Positions 33,536 through 44,331 of a DNA stretch of 64,000 nt are shown piece by piece (positions within the stretch are counted from its first letter, which is position 1; every line of letters starts with the position of its first letter). Origin of the DNA: Fagopyrum homotropicum (Eukaryota; Streptophyta; Magnoliopsida; Caryophyllales; Polygonaceae). The notes beneath the pieces were generated by a model. That model was not told where the DNA came from. It ran no database searches and saw only the letters and a list, made by a program, of their open reading frames with translations. The stretch spans positions 134,143,820 to 134,207,819 of the forward strand of contig BSWB01000003.1 of assembly GCA_033239125.1 (NCBI GenBank), given 5' to 3'. Made by a program: the position numbers and the translations under genes.

Positions 33536-34300
33536 ATAAAACAAGTGAAGGACAACATCAAGAACAATATCACTCTTGTTCTCGATCATGACACTCTCTA
33601 TGCATCCTAGGTCACTCTTTTTCGCAAAGCCCATAATGTTCTCGATCATATCGATGAATCCGTTGTCAAACCACAAGACATTGATGATTCGTTGTGGAAG
33701 CAAATTGATGCTACTGTTCTCCAATGGATATATATATATATATAGCACCGTCTCCCGAGACATTCTTCTCTAGATTCTAGATCCCGATGACACTGCGCTT
33801 CAAGCATGGACTTGAGTTAAGGATATCTTTCAGGACAATCGGAATACACGTGTCGTCTACCTCGAACATGAGTTTTCCAACTGTAAGTTGTCTCGTTTTC
33901 CGTCCATTGCTACTTATTGTCAACAACTTAAGTCTTTGTCTAATCAACTCCACGGAGTTGGCTCACTGGATTTCGCTAGCCGTCTTGCTCTTCAACTCAT
34001 CTCGGATTTACCCGATAAGTACAATGTTGTTGCCAGTTTTATTCAACAAACGGATCCCCTTCCCACTTTCACAAAGGATCAACTTCTGCTCGAAGAGACG
34101 CGTCTTGCAGCTCAAATGGCTTCCGGTGCAACGGTGTTTGCCCTTGCCGCATCCACTACTGGCGGCGTTAGGAGCTCCCAAACCCTTGCGTTTGGGCCTG
34201 CGGGTGACTCCAGGGACGCAACCCATGATAACCAGCCCAACCGCCAGCATAGCAAGGGCCGCAGATCCATCAAGTGTCCGGCCCAATGCACGTAGCCTTC
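33536..34300 (+). pseudogene. Copia-2 gag
   Basis: Fragments in several frames read VLDHIDESVVKPQDIDDSLW, KQIDATVLQWI (followed by a (TA)n run at 33728-33745), then CQQLKSLSNQLHGVGSLDF and LISDLPDKYNVVASFIQQT, the UBN2-type copia gag. Frames change near 33745, 33780 and 33850. No CCHC knuckle is recognisable in the following 34160-34530 stretch. Confidence 0.82.
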
Positions 34301-34538
34301 CATGCTCTTGCTAGTTGGCTGCCCACTTGAGCCTACAAAGGTGGGCCTTATTTCCCTGCCGGGCCATGAACATCGACCCATCAACCATCAGGGCCTCCTC
34401 GCTCTCCAATCTGCCCATATCCCTCTTACCAACCATGTTCTTTGGCCTGGACCATAACAACCCCCTCAACAGGATCATTATCACTCTGCATTTGACTCTC
34501 AAGCTCAACCCACCACGCTTGATCATGCATTTGCAACA

Positions 34539-35400
34539 ATGCTTTTGAATCCCGCAGATAATATATGGAATATGGACACGGGCGCCACATCTCACATGAC
34601 GAATGATCCAAGTAACCTCTCGTCTTTTTCACATAATAGTTCCTTAAATTCGATAACTGTTGGGAATGGTATGTGGATCCCATCTACAGGTCTTGGTGCA
34701 ACCGTCCTCCACACCACAAACCATCCCCTACACCTCTCCGATGTCGTTGTTGCACCACAAATAGTCAAAAACCTTGTTTCCGTTCGCCGTTTTACCACTG
34801 ATAATCATGCTTAATTCCATAGAATTTGACCCTTTTGATTTTTCTGTGAAGGATCTGGATACGGGGATAACTCATATGAGGTGTAATAGTTCCGGGGAGC
34901 TCTATCCGGTCACAAGTTCTACACCACATCACCATCAAGTCTTATCCGTTGAGTCTTCATCCGTTTGGCACGCCCGTCTTGGTCACCCCGGCGCGCCCGT
35001 TTTTAATTTTCTTCGAAAGTCATATTGTTTTAAGTGTCATAAGCGGAACATTTCTTCTCTTTGTCATGCATGTCAATTAGGAAAACATCATCGATTACCT
35101 TTTGATCGCTCTTACACTAGAACTTTTGCACCCATTGATATTATACAGAGTGATCTTTGGACCCTCTCCAATCCCAAGTCGGGAAGGTTTTAAATATTAT
35201 CTTCTTTTTCTTGATGACTTTACTCATTTCTTATGGATTTATCCGATTAAGTTTAAGTCTCAAGTATTTGAATGATTTGTGCAATTCCATAACCAAGTTA
35301 AGACGCAATTTCATGTCGGTATTAAAAACTTCTAATGTGACATGGGACGTGAGTTCAACAACACGAGTTTTCACAATTTGCCACACAGCCAACGATCGGC
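34539..35400 (+). pseudogene. Copia-2 protease, GAG-pre-integrase and integrase start
   Basis: Protease site NIWNMDTGATSHMTND; then VVVAPQIVKNLVSVRRF; a frameshift near 34810; the HHCC region WHARLGHPGAPVFNFL...CHACQLGKHHRLPF; IIQSDLWT; another shift near 35190, then LDDFTHFLWIYPIKFKSQVF and integrase core residues to about 35390, where the sequence jumps to the linker region. Confidence 0.85.
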
Positions 35401-35686
35401 CCACCTCTGGCTCCCAGCTTCCAAGCCCAGCAGACCGGCCCAATCCCCATCCCACAGCTTGTAGCAAGCCCTTCCTCTCTAGCCCGCTTTGCTTTAAATC
35501 ACCCCATCCCTTCCATGGCCCAGTCCAGTATTGTTAAACCTAAACCGATTTTTTATTTATCGGTTTCCACCATCTCGTCATCCCGTCTTATCTCTCCCAT
35601 CTCAAAATCTCACAATGTAGCCCTTCAAGACCCGAACTAGACCGCAACCATGCTCGACGAATATCAAGCTCTTATGCGAAATAAGA
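35401..35686 (+). pseudogene. Copia-2 linker between integrase and RT
   Basis: Proline- and serine-rich linker sequence ends in NVALQDPN, then LDEYQALMRNK, the usual entry to copia RT. It is interrupted at the TSD TAAGA (35682-35686). Confidence 0.7.
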
Positions 35687-37324
35687 TGTAATAGCTAGGA
35701 TTTCCGAATTCTAATTAATGTTGATTAACTTAATCGTTGATAGTAATTGACATACAGCTCGCGAAGATTTCGCAAGTGATGAGTATGAGTCCCACCGTTA
35801 TGTTCCTCGCGTAATTTTGGACGTTTGTGGAAATTTTTACTTTTTCCCCCGGGTAATTATTTTTACCCTCCGGTCTTATTTGGAGCATTTGAGAGCTCTA
35901 ATTAATAAAAATGCAGTTGAGAGAAATGATCAGGACATCGGATATGTCCTAGATATGAAATAACATGGAGAGGCAAAACGGCCAAAAGAGTCGCTATTTC
36001 GTTTCTTAACGGCTAAGAAAGAAGGCTTAGGAATACACGTTTTCCGAGGCAGTTGTGGAATAATTATCCCTACAATATTCCAGATTTAATATTCCAATCT
36101 CGGTAAGTTTGGAGAAGGAGGTTCGACCCGCTTTTGGATCGGTTAAAGGATAATTATCGACTTTGCTAAAAGATAATTATCGTCTTCACTATAAATAGCG
36201 GAAAATCCTTTATTAATTCATTTCCTTTCACGTTTCCTCGTAAAAGCTCTGATTTCTCTCAACCTTCAAACTCAGATCTACTCTCCGTTTTTAATCCGAT
36301 TTCAATTCCGTTTGAGTTTCTGGATTCCTCTCTTCATTCTCTTCATATCGGTACCGATTTCTGCATTTCCGAGTATATAAAGGGCTGGTCGAGCATATAT
36401 GTCACCAGGACGGTTCCGTCGCTCAGATTCCGGTGAATTTGATGTTGTCCATGCGTAGCCTGCGTCGCTGTGTTTCCGAATCTTCTTTCAGATCGTCAAT
36501 CGGGTTAGTAACGAATAAGTTATGAATTTATTCGTTTTCCGTACTGCGATTTGGCCTAAATTGACTTTAGGCTTGTCAAAATGGATAATTAGAAATTCCA
36601 TTATGGTCGTTATATTATTCTGGTGATTATGGATAGTTTGTTTGATGAAATCTGATGACAGGTGGGTTTAGAAATTGCCTGCGGGCAAAACGTTATTCTG
36701 GAAAAATCTAATTAATTAATTAAAGGTTAATTAATTAATCAAATTAGGATTAAAATTGAGATTGAGGAATGTTGATTAGATACTACCTTGAGATTTGAGG
36801 AATTGTGAGTCATGCTGAGATATTGAGGTTTAGTTGGTTGTGAGGCTCATAGATTGAGTATGATCCTTATGGATCCCTTTGGGTCTAGGTGTGACCCCTT
36901 TGATGAATAGAGGTTGATATATCTCTTTATGCCTTGTTTATAGGCCGTGTTGTCCCTCCAATGTAGAGGTGATCGTGGTTGAGGTTGTACGAGGTTGAGG
37001 TAAGTCCGTAGGACTTACTTAGCTACCATCCCTATATTGGGTGTTTGCATGAGTGGTGTGTGCTTTATATGTTTGTTATGATAGCATGAGTTGTCGTTTT
37101 TATCGACCTATGCTTTATTGACTGCCCCACTGCGTGGCTGTGATAACCTTTCCCTTTCATCCCGCCGTGGAGTCTGGGAGGTTCTCTGATGTCGGGCCAG
37201 ACTGGTTTACAGGAAGGACGCAATCCACTCCCATAGGGTACACGGATTGTGTGACCGATACTCGTATAGCTGGACATTGCACTCAGAGGCGGGGATGTAT
37301 CGGTCCTCGTGTCACATACTTTCA

Positions 37325-37403
<79 letters not shown>

Positions 37404-37883
37404 GGTTTTTGAGCGAATGGTTATTATATAAAGATAATAAATGGGTAAATGTATGATAGCATGCTGATGTGTTTATCTTTCATGATTGTGCTTGTGCTTA
37501 TGCATTACCTCGTATATGTATGGTTAGCTAACGGTTTCATACCGTGTTGTAGATGTTTACATGTTAGGCGCTACTGGGTGATCTGGCAGGGTGATAGGCC
37601 GAGGACTCTCGTACATTAGGTGGTTGGTTTCGGGTTGTTGTGTTTCCCCTCCTGCGTGAGGATGATCTTTTGTACCTCCTATGTGAGGTTGTCGTTTTAT
37701 ATACTCGGCTATGTTGTTGTTTACTTTGGGTCGTACAGTTTATACTGTTTTATGTATTTGTTTTATATCTGTCAGTGCCATGTTGTAAGGTCCAATGAAC
37801 TTGTTGTCAAGCTAGGGTCTGGATCCATTGTGAGATCCTAGCCCAATGTGACATCCCGAGTCCCGCGGATTCGGGGTATTACT
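35687..37883 (+). mobile_element. Solo LTR of a gypsy family, TSD TAAGA
   Basis: It is 2197 bp from TGTAATAGCTAGG to GGGGTATTACT, where the terminal CA has become CT. It is flanked by TAAGA at 35682-35686 and 37884-37888. It is closely similar over its whole length to the 5' LTR at 59385-61513. TATAAATAG at 36190-36198 is the probable promoter. It holds the GTAAGTCC/GGACTTAC hairpin at 37000-37018 and TTAGCTAACGG at 37524-37534. There are no internal sequences or second LTR, so it arose by recombination between LTRs. Confidence 0.94.
37327..37402 (+). repeat. (TA)38 microsatellite in the solo LTR
   Basis: A 76-bp pure TA run. The sister LTR at 61019-61033 has only ATCTATCTATATATAC at the same place, which accounts for most of the 68-bp length difference. 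Confidence 0.97.
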
Positions 37884-37888
37884 TAAGA

Positions 37889-39327
37889 CTTGGGTGTTGG
37901 TTCCTTGTCCCTAGTGTATGTGAATATTTAGGCATAAGTACAAGTCTAATGGCTCTCTTGAGCGATACAAAGCTCGCTTGGTTGCCAACGGGTGTTCTCA
38001 ACAAATTGGAATTGACTGTGACGAGACGTTTAGTCCCGTTGTTAAAACGAAAACTATCCGGATGGTTCTCAGAATTACAGTATCACGTTTCTGATCTATT
38101 CATCAGCTGGATGTTCAAAATGCTTTTCTTTACGGGCACTTGAACGAAACAGTATATATGTTTTAGGCTCTAGTTTTCCGTGACTCCTCTCGAGATAATC
38201 ATGTATGTCTTCTTCAGAGGTCTTTGTATGGTCTCAAACAGGATCCCCGAGCTTGGTTCAAATGGTTTGCCGGCTTCTTGAATCACACTAGATTCATCGG
38301 AAGTAAGAACGACTCCTCTCTTTTTATTTATCGTCAAGGATCCGACATTGCTTATCTGCTTCTGTATGTAGATGACATTATCCTTACTGCCTCTTCTAAC
38401 ACTTTGCGCAAGCATCCGATAAGGCTTTTGAGTAAGGAATTTGCTCTTAAAGACTTAGGTCCTCTATCCTATTTCTTGGGCATATCTGTTCGTCGGACAT
38501 TTTCCAATTTGTTCTTATCCCAAGATAAATATGCTCGCGAGATTGTTGAACAAGCAAAGACGACTAACTACAAGCCATCTGCCACACCTGTTGAGACGTT
38601 TGTCAAGTGAAGTGCCTCCTCTAGTCTAGTTATCAGTGATCCGACACTTTACCGGAGTTTGGATGGGGCACTTCAATATCTGACTTTCAAGCTACCTAGC
38701 ATCAGCTATGTAGCACAACAAGTGTGCCTTTTCATGCACGATCCTAGGGAAGCTCACTTTGCTACTCTAAAGCACATCATCCGCTACATCGTTGGTACTT
38801 CGACACTAGGCATTATTGTCTCTCACTCGCCCAAGTCTGAGTTAATTGCCTATATAGATGCCAATTAGGGAGGTTTTCTAGACACCAAACGATCTACTTC
38901 CAGGTATTGTGTCTTCTTTATTGATACTCTCATCTCATGGTCCGCCAAACGACAGTTGGTTGTATCCAGATCTAGCGCAGAGGCCGAATACCTAGGTATT
39001 GCCAATGTTGTCTCTAAATGCTCTTGGCTTCACAATCTTCTATTGGAGCTGCATTGTCCACTCTCTCGGGCATATGTCGTATACACTAACAACATTTCTG
39101 CTACATATCTTGCCAGCAATCCTGTTCAGCATCAACGGACAAAACACATCGAGCTCGATATTCACTTCGTCCATGACAAAGTTGCCCTTGGTCACATCAA
39201 GGTGCTTCATGTTCCCTCTCCTTTTCAGTATGCTGATATCTTCACAAAGGGAATGCCCCGTCAACTATTTTTAGATTTTCGATCTAGTCTCACTGTTCAA
39301 CCTCCTCCAGTTTTGACTGCGAGGGTA
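37889..39327 (+). pseudogene. Copia-2 reverse transcriptase and RNase H
   Basis: The RT reads YKARLVANGCSQQIGIDCDE, then LDVQNAFLYGHLNE, SLYGLKQDPRAWFKWFAGFL and the catalytic YVDDIILT, followed by LKDLGPLSYFLGI. RNase H includes SRSSAEAEYLGIANVVS and RTKHIELDIHFVHDKV and ends near FTKGMPRQLF. Stops and shifts occur near 37913-37925, 38085, 38160, 38608 and 38866. It ends at 39327, directly before the 3' LTR. Confidence 0.92.
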
Positions 39328-39660
39328 TGATAGATTATGTAAATAATAGGGATCCCTTTGTAAATATTTGTATTGATATTTTCCTATAAATAATACATCA
39401 TCCGATGAAACCCACAAGGAGAATTTATCCAAATCTCACAAGACCAAAAGCGAAGTTTGTTTTATTAGATTTGTTGAAAAGAGCTTGGTTTTGAGAATGC
39501 TAGTCTATCAAAGGTTCGAAGATTTCTAATCATCGTAGAAAGTTCCGGCCTTTGTACCTTTTTAAACTAAAGGGCCACAAGCGAAGGTTTTTCTTGGTCT
39601 TTTCCGGATTTCTAAATGCTTCATAGGTTTTCCTATACTCGCTGGACCACTGGATTGAGA
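39328..39660 (+). repeat. Probable 3' LTR start of copia-2 (end undefined)
   Basis: A purine tract TGCGAGGGTA (39318-39327) is followed by TGATAGATTATGTAAATAATAG, the layout at the 3' end of short-LTR copia elements. CCTATAAATAATACATC near 39385 is a promoter-like sequence. No second LTR is available to fix the end. Confidence 0.55.
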
Positions 39661-40760
39661 GTTACGTGAGTTGGTAAGCACGGTCTTGGTTTGTCTATGC
39701 TCAATGCTACTTTAGATGGTTTCATGCAATTATCATAGATCAATATTTATGAAATGTATATCTATATATGTGTGGGTGTGGGTGTGTGCGAGCGCGCATG
39801 TGCATCGTTATCTTAACTCATTATAGTGAGGGTTATTGTTCCTTAGAGCGCATTCCATCCATTATTTGATACCCGATTATACTACATCCGATCTCGTATC
39901 CTTACGGGGGAGATTGTTTATACTTCGGTAAAACTTCCGCGATCAAGATACGATAGGATGTACACCCTCATACATACCAAACTCCGCTTGTATCTGACAT
40001 CAGATCTTGATTTGAACAACGCATGAAAAACGGGATGCAAAGATGGCTTGTGCTTTATTTGAACACAACATGACTCACGATCGATGTTCATTGACATTGT
40101 TGTACTTTATTTAAAAAGTGCACAACATATGATTGATTTTAGGAAACACTACGTTCAAGACGGAAATAAGACCTAACTCTCGATCGGTGGCAATCACCTC
40201 CAATATTTTCTGTTATTGCACAAATGACGAAATCTATTTAAACCCCACTCTAAATGATCTCGGATTTCATGTGTCATGAGCACAAATACAATTGTGAATG
40301 TTTTCTTTGTATTTATGATATCGACAATATTTGACAACAACATTGTATACCTCCAAATACAAAATACTAACTATGAATTAATTACACATGAGGTAAATAT
40401 AGAGTGTATATAAAGCTATAAAAAATGAAGAAAATTTACTATTGGTCTTAATTGTCAATAGTCCGTATACGTGAGAAAGAAATCGATCATCTCATATGAG
40501 TTCGGAGATCTTCTTAAAGTTAGTCAAGTATTTGTGTTGCTTCGACATATGAATTGAATGACTGTATTGTTTCAGCTTGTTTATGGACACACGAACAACA
40601 TTGAAGAAGGTTTTTTTTATAGGTGGAAGACATTTCAAGTAAAGTCCGAATACCTTATTCGGATCTAAACCCAGACCCATCAGCATTCAGCAAGAGAGAA
40701 AACGAGGCGACTCTGACTCCGCGAGTGAGCTGGTGACAGAGAATAATCCACAAACAACGA
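39661..40760. other. Intergenic, upstream of the quinone reductase gene
   Basis: No recognisable gene. A GT-rich run (GTGTGGGTGTGGGTGTGTGCG) lies near 39772-39790. A 64-codon minus-strand frame at 40492-40686 has no known motif. The 5' UTR of the next gene probably starts in the last hundred or so bases. Confidence 0.4.
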
Positions 40761-40876
40761 GACAAAATTTTGATAGTCAAAGGAGCCGAAAATCGCTTCC
40801 GATCATCTCTCAGTCAAATTCGTCCAATTTCCTTATTTTTTTCATTCGATTACTCCGTTAATTTCTTCAGATTTCA

Positions 40877-42438
40877 ATGGGAAAAGGTGGCGGATGTGTT
40901 CCCAGCAAAAAGAGACTTCCGGACGGAGCCGCCGCCGAAGACCGTCCCCGTGAAGCTCCGGCGAGTCCGCTTCCTGTAGACGAAAGTAGCGCCGTAACTG
41001 AGGAGGATGCTGTAATCGATAATGTGGTCTTGTCGGAGACTCGCGAGATCACGGATCTGAAAGTGTTCATAGTGTTCTATTCGATGTACGGGCATGTCGA
41101 GGGTTTGGCGAGAAGGATGAAAAAGGGAGTGGATAGTGTCGACGGCGTTGAGGGCGTTTTGTATAGGGTTCCGGAGACGCTGACCCCTAACGTCCTTGAG
41201 CAGATGAAGGCACCGCCGAAGGACGATTCGGTGCCGGAGATCTCTGCTTCGGAGCTTGTAGAGGCGGATGGGGTTTTGTTTGGGTTCCCGACGAGGTATG
41301 GGGGTATGGCTGCGCAGATGAAGGCATTCTTTGATTCGACGGGGAGTTTGTGGAATGCGCAAAAGCTCGCCGGGAAGCCGGCTGGGTTCTTCGTCAGCAC
41401 TGGTACGCAAGGTGGTGGACAGGAAACTACTGCGTAAGCTTTTACCATCTCTTGTTCTCTTCTAGATTCGATTAATTGAATTGCAATTTATGTCGATCAT
41501 TTTGTTCCTTCTGCCTGAACAATAGAAATTGTGGAGAAAAGTATAGTAATTGCTTGGTAGCTCATGTGGAATGGTTGGTCTGATTAGAGTTTCAATCTTT
41601 GCCATTTTCAGTGAGATTGAAGTAAATCAAAGATTTCCATTTTAGTGAAGGATCAACTGTTGAGTTCTACTCAGCATTAATGTTCTTGTGTACTAGTTAG
41701 AATAGCTCCCATGAAGACATAAATGGAGCAATTAATCATTGTCTCCCCAACCTCTGAAGGACATTGAAAATTGTTAGCAGGAACTCGAGTGGACTCCCGC
41801 TTGATATGCATTCTCGTTGTTCCTTCTTATTTGGTGAAAATGATTGTCAAGTACAAGTAAAATGAAATCTTGTAGTGTCCAATGCAATGTATATTAGTTT
41901 ACAGGGATGAATTGAATGTAGGTTGCCGTGTTTCAGGAAAGTAATCTTGGCTGGCAACGTCGAGTAATGAATCTAGGCACGCAATGCTAAGGGAGTCCTC
42001 TTAGTATCGCGTGCCTAGATTGGTTATGAATTTTGTGAAAGTACAGATAGTTTCTCTTTGAGTTATGGATTTAGCTGCTACTGTTTCTTTATTGGTTATA
42101 TGGCCATTTTTTCCCCTGTGCATCTCATCATCTGTGAACTTATAAATGAAGGTTTGAACCGCGATAAAATTGTTCTGTATCAATATCTCAGAGTAATTCT
42201 ATCTTGCAGATGGACGGCTATCACGCAGTTAGCACACCACGGAATGCTGTTTGTGCCAATTGGATACACGTTCGGGGCTGGCATGTTCAAGATGGACTCA
42301 CCAAAAGGGGGCTCGCCTTACGGTGCAGGAGTTTATGCAGGCGATGGAACGAGGGAACCAAGTGATACAGAATTGGCATTGGCAGAGCATCAAGGTAAGT
42401 ACATGGCTACTGTTGTGAAGAAGCTTGCTCATGCCTGA
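40877..42438 (+). CDS. FQR1-like: NAD(P)H:quinone oxidoreductase, long FQR1-like (WrbA/flavodoxin family)
   Basis: Exon 1 spans 40877-41433, the intron 41434-42209 (776 nt, GT...CAG) and exon 2 42210-42438, giving 261 aa. FMN-dependent WrbA-type enzymes reduce quinones by two electrons with NAD(P)H, avoiding semiquinone radicals. Residues about 61 to the end form the flavodoxin-like domain: YSMYGH (68-73) in the FMN phosphate loop, GFPTRYGGMAAQMKAFFDST, STGTQGGGQETT (completed across the junction) and exon 2 HHGMLFVPIGYTFG. The ~60-residue N-terminal extension starts MGKGGGCVPSKK, the hallmark of the longer FQR1-like 2/3 proteins compared with ~204-aa FQR1; Gly2 and Cys7 suggest myristoylation and palmitoylation and hence membrane attachment (inference). 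A split alanine codon (GC/A) before TGG fixes the splice phase. The frame is intact and looks functional. Confidence 0.95.
41970..42021. repeat. 52-bp hairpin in the intron of the FQR1-like gene
   Basis: The left arm starts AATCTAGGCACGC and the right arm ends GCGTGCCTAGATT; the 22-bp arms match at 20 positions around an 8-nt loop (GGAGTCCT). It lies about 190 bases before the 3' splice site. Confidence 0.85.
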
Positions 42439-42687
42439 TATGTAGTAAACAAGTTTGGTGCCTTAACCAATTCTTGTAGACCCAAGAGTTGGTAATTTAT
42501 GTTCATTCATTCAGTACATTCTGATTCAGTCCATATCCATTTGTCATGAAAATATACCGATTTCACTGTCATTTGTTTTTCTGTGTGTATACATTTCCTC
42601 TGTTTGAAACTTTGAATCATTGTATACATTTCCTCGGCTTGAAACCACACCTTGTGCTGTTTGTTTTTTAAATTTTAACAATAAATA
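42439..42687 (+). other. 3' flank of the FQR1-like gene
   Basis: Probable 3' UTR. A near-repeat GTATACATTTCCTC.G.TTGAAAC occurs twice near 42587-42650. No other gene. Confidence 0.4.
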
Positions 42688-43712
42688 AAGGGAAATTTCG
42701 GATGGTACCCTCGTGGTTTGGGGTATTCCGGAGTTTGCCCACCAGTTTTTTCAAGTTCGGATGGTACCCTCAAGTTTAGGTTGTTTTCCGGATTTTGCCC
42801 AAATTCATTACACTTTTTTAAATTTCATTAAAAAAATACAAAAGAAAATAAACTAAAATTAAAAAATAACTTAAAATAGAAAAAATAATTTATTTATTTT
42901 AAAAATAAAGTAAAACAGTAGTTTTTTTAAAAAAATATATATATTATATTAATTTAAAAATAAATTCGTTAGATAATTTTTATAAAATTTAAAAAAAATC
43001 AGTGTTTTCTTTTATTTTAAAAATAAATAAATTGGGTTAGCATTTTTAACAAAATCTAAAAAAATAAGTTTTATACTTTATTTCAAAAATAAATAAAATA
43101 AGGATTTTTTAAAAAAAATTTAAAAAATCACTGTTTTAATTTATTATTAAATTGAATAAATCAGTTTTCTAATTTTTTTTATTTTTTAATATTACTTTAA
43201 TTTCTTTCTTTTATTTTTGGGAACTAAATAAAATAGAAAAATTATTTATTTATTTTAATAATAAATTAAAACAGTCCCTTTTTTATTATTTAAAAGAGTC
43301 CTTATTTTATTAATTTTTTAAATAAAGTATAACACTTATATTTTTAGATTTTGTAAAAAATATGCTAATTCAATCATTTATTTTTAAAATAAATAAAACA
43401 CTGATTTTTGAATTTTTTAAAATTTATCTAATTTATTTATCTTTAAATTAATATAATATATATTTTTTTATAAAAGTTACTGTTTTAATTTATTTTTAAA
43501 TTAAATAAATTATTATTTCTATTTTAAGTTGTTTTTTAATTTTAGTTTATTTTCTTTTGTAGGTTTTTAATGGAATTTTAAAAAAATATAATGAATTTGG
43601 GCAAAATCCGAAAAATAACATAAACTTAAGGGTACCATCCGAACTTGAAAAAACTGGTGGGCAAAATCCGGAATACCCCAAACCACGAGGGTACCATCCG
43701 GAATTTCCCTTT
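42688..43712. mobile_element. Mutator-like foldback element, ~1 kb near-perfect palindrome
   Basis: AAAGGGAAATTTCGGATGG at the left is matched by the reverse complement of the right end (AAAGGGAAATTCCGGATGG). The symmetry continues through the GC-rich first ~130 bp (GGTACCCTCGTGGTTTGG, TTTGCCCACCAG, TTCGGATGGTACCCT, ATTTTGCCCAAATTCATTA) and on through AT-rich sequence towards the centre near 43200. The very long terminal inverted repeats and GGGAAATT ends resemble MULE-type MITEs. AT-rich flanks prevent a firm TSD. There is no coding sequence. Confidence 0.88.
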
Positions 43713-43845
43713 AAATAATGTTACAACCTCTACCATGTTATGTATTGTTTTTTAATAAATATTTTTCAAAAATCATGTAATTAGAAATTGTGAAATATCG
43801 TAATTTTTACTGTCCGTCAATTCCTCACATTATATATAGAGGTGT

Positions 43846-44331
43846 CAAACGGGGTCATCGGGTCGGGTTCGGTTCGGTCGTAACTGGTTCGGATTGAAAC
43901 TGGTGGGGTCAAAAACATGCTTGGTTAATAATCGGTTTGTTTCGGGTCGGTTTGGGTTGGGTATTGGTTGTTCGGTTGAAACGGGTTATCGGGTAGCATC
44001 GGTTCTCGGGTCATAACGGATCGGTTTAATTCGATTTTCGGATCACAACGGGTCGGTTTAGTTCGATTCTCGGGTCATAACGGGTCGGTTTAGTTCGGTT
44101 CTCAATAGCGTTGTCAAACGGGGCCAACAAGCCGGATTCGGGTCGGTCACACCATACTAGGATTCAAACGGGTCGGGTCGGGTCGAAAACAAGCTCTATT
44201 TTTAGCGATTTGTTTTGGGTTGGGTTAGTTTGGACCGGGTATCAATTGTTCGGGTTGATACCAGTTATCAAATAGCCTCGGTTCTTGCATCATAATTTAG
44301 TTCGGTTATCGGGTCATTCGGGTTGGGTTAC
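43846..44331. repeat. CGGGTCGGTT-rich degenerate repeat, probable hAT-type MITE (left part)
   Basis: It starts near TAGAGGTGTCAAACGGGG and consists of degenerate CGGGTCGGTTTGG and GGGTCATAACGGG repeats. A second TGTCAAACGGGGCC start lies at 44113. The series is cut by the gypsy at 44332 and continues after 54640. TAGRGGTGTCAAACGGG is a common plant hAT-MITE end. The element limits are uncertain. Confidence 0.5.

Larger units (their letters stand above)
33530..39327 (+). mobile_element. Second Ty1/copia element (decayed), carrying a solo LTR
   Basis: The order gag, protease, GAG-pre-integrase, integrase core, (solo LTR), RT, RNase H is that of Ty1/copia. The left LTR is not recognised, and the element seems truncated just before gag near 33530. 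An internal deletion removes part of the integrase near 35390. The solo LTR at 35687-37883 was inserted in the start of RT (QALMRNK / TWVLVPCP), which can be read across the junction once one TSD is ignored. Confidence 0.88.

Noticed and set aside
37134..37456. Frames ending in long Ile-Tyr repeats
   Set aside because: They are translations of the (TA)38 microsatellite in a solo LTR.
40492..40686. 64-codon minus-strand frame upstream of the quinone reductase gene
   Set aside because: No recognisable domain, no splice partner, and it lies in the probable promoter region.
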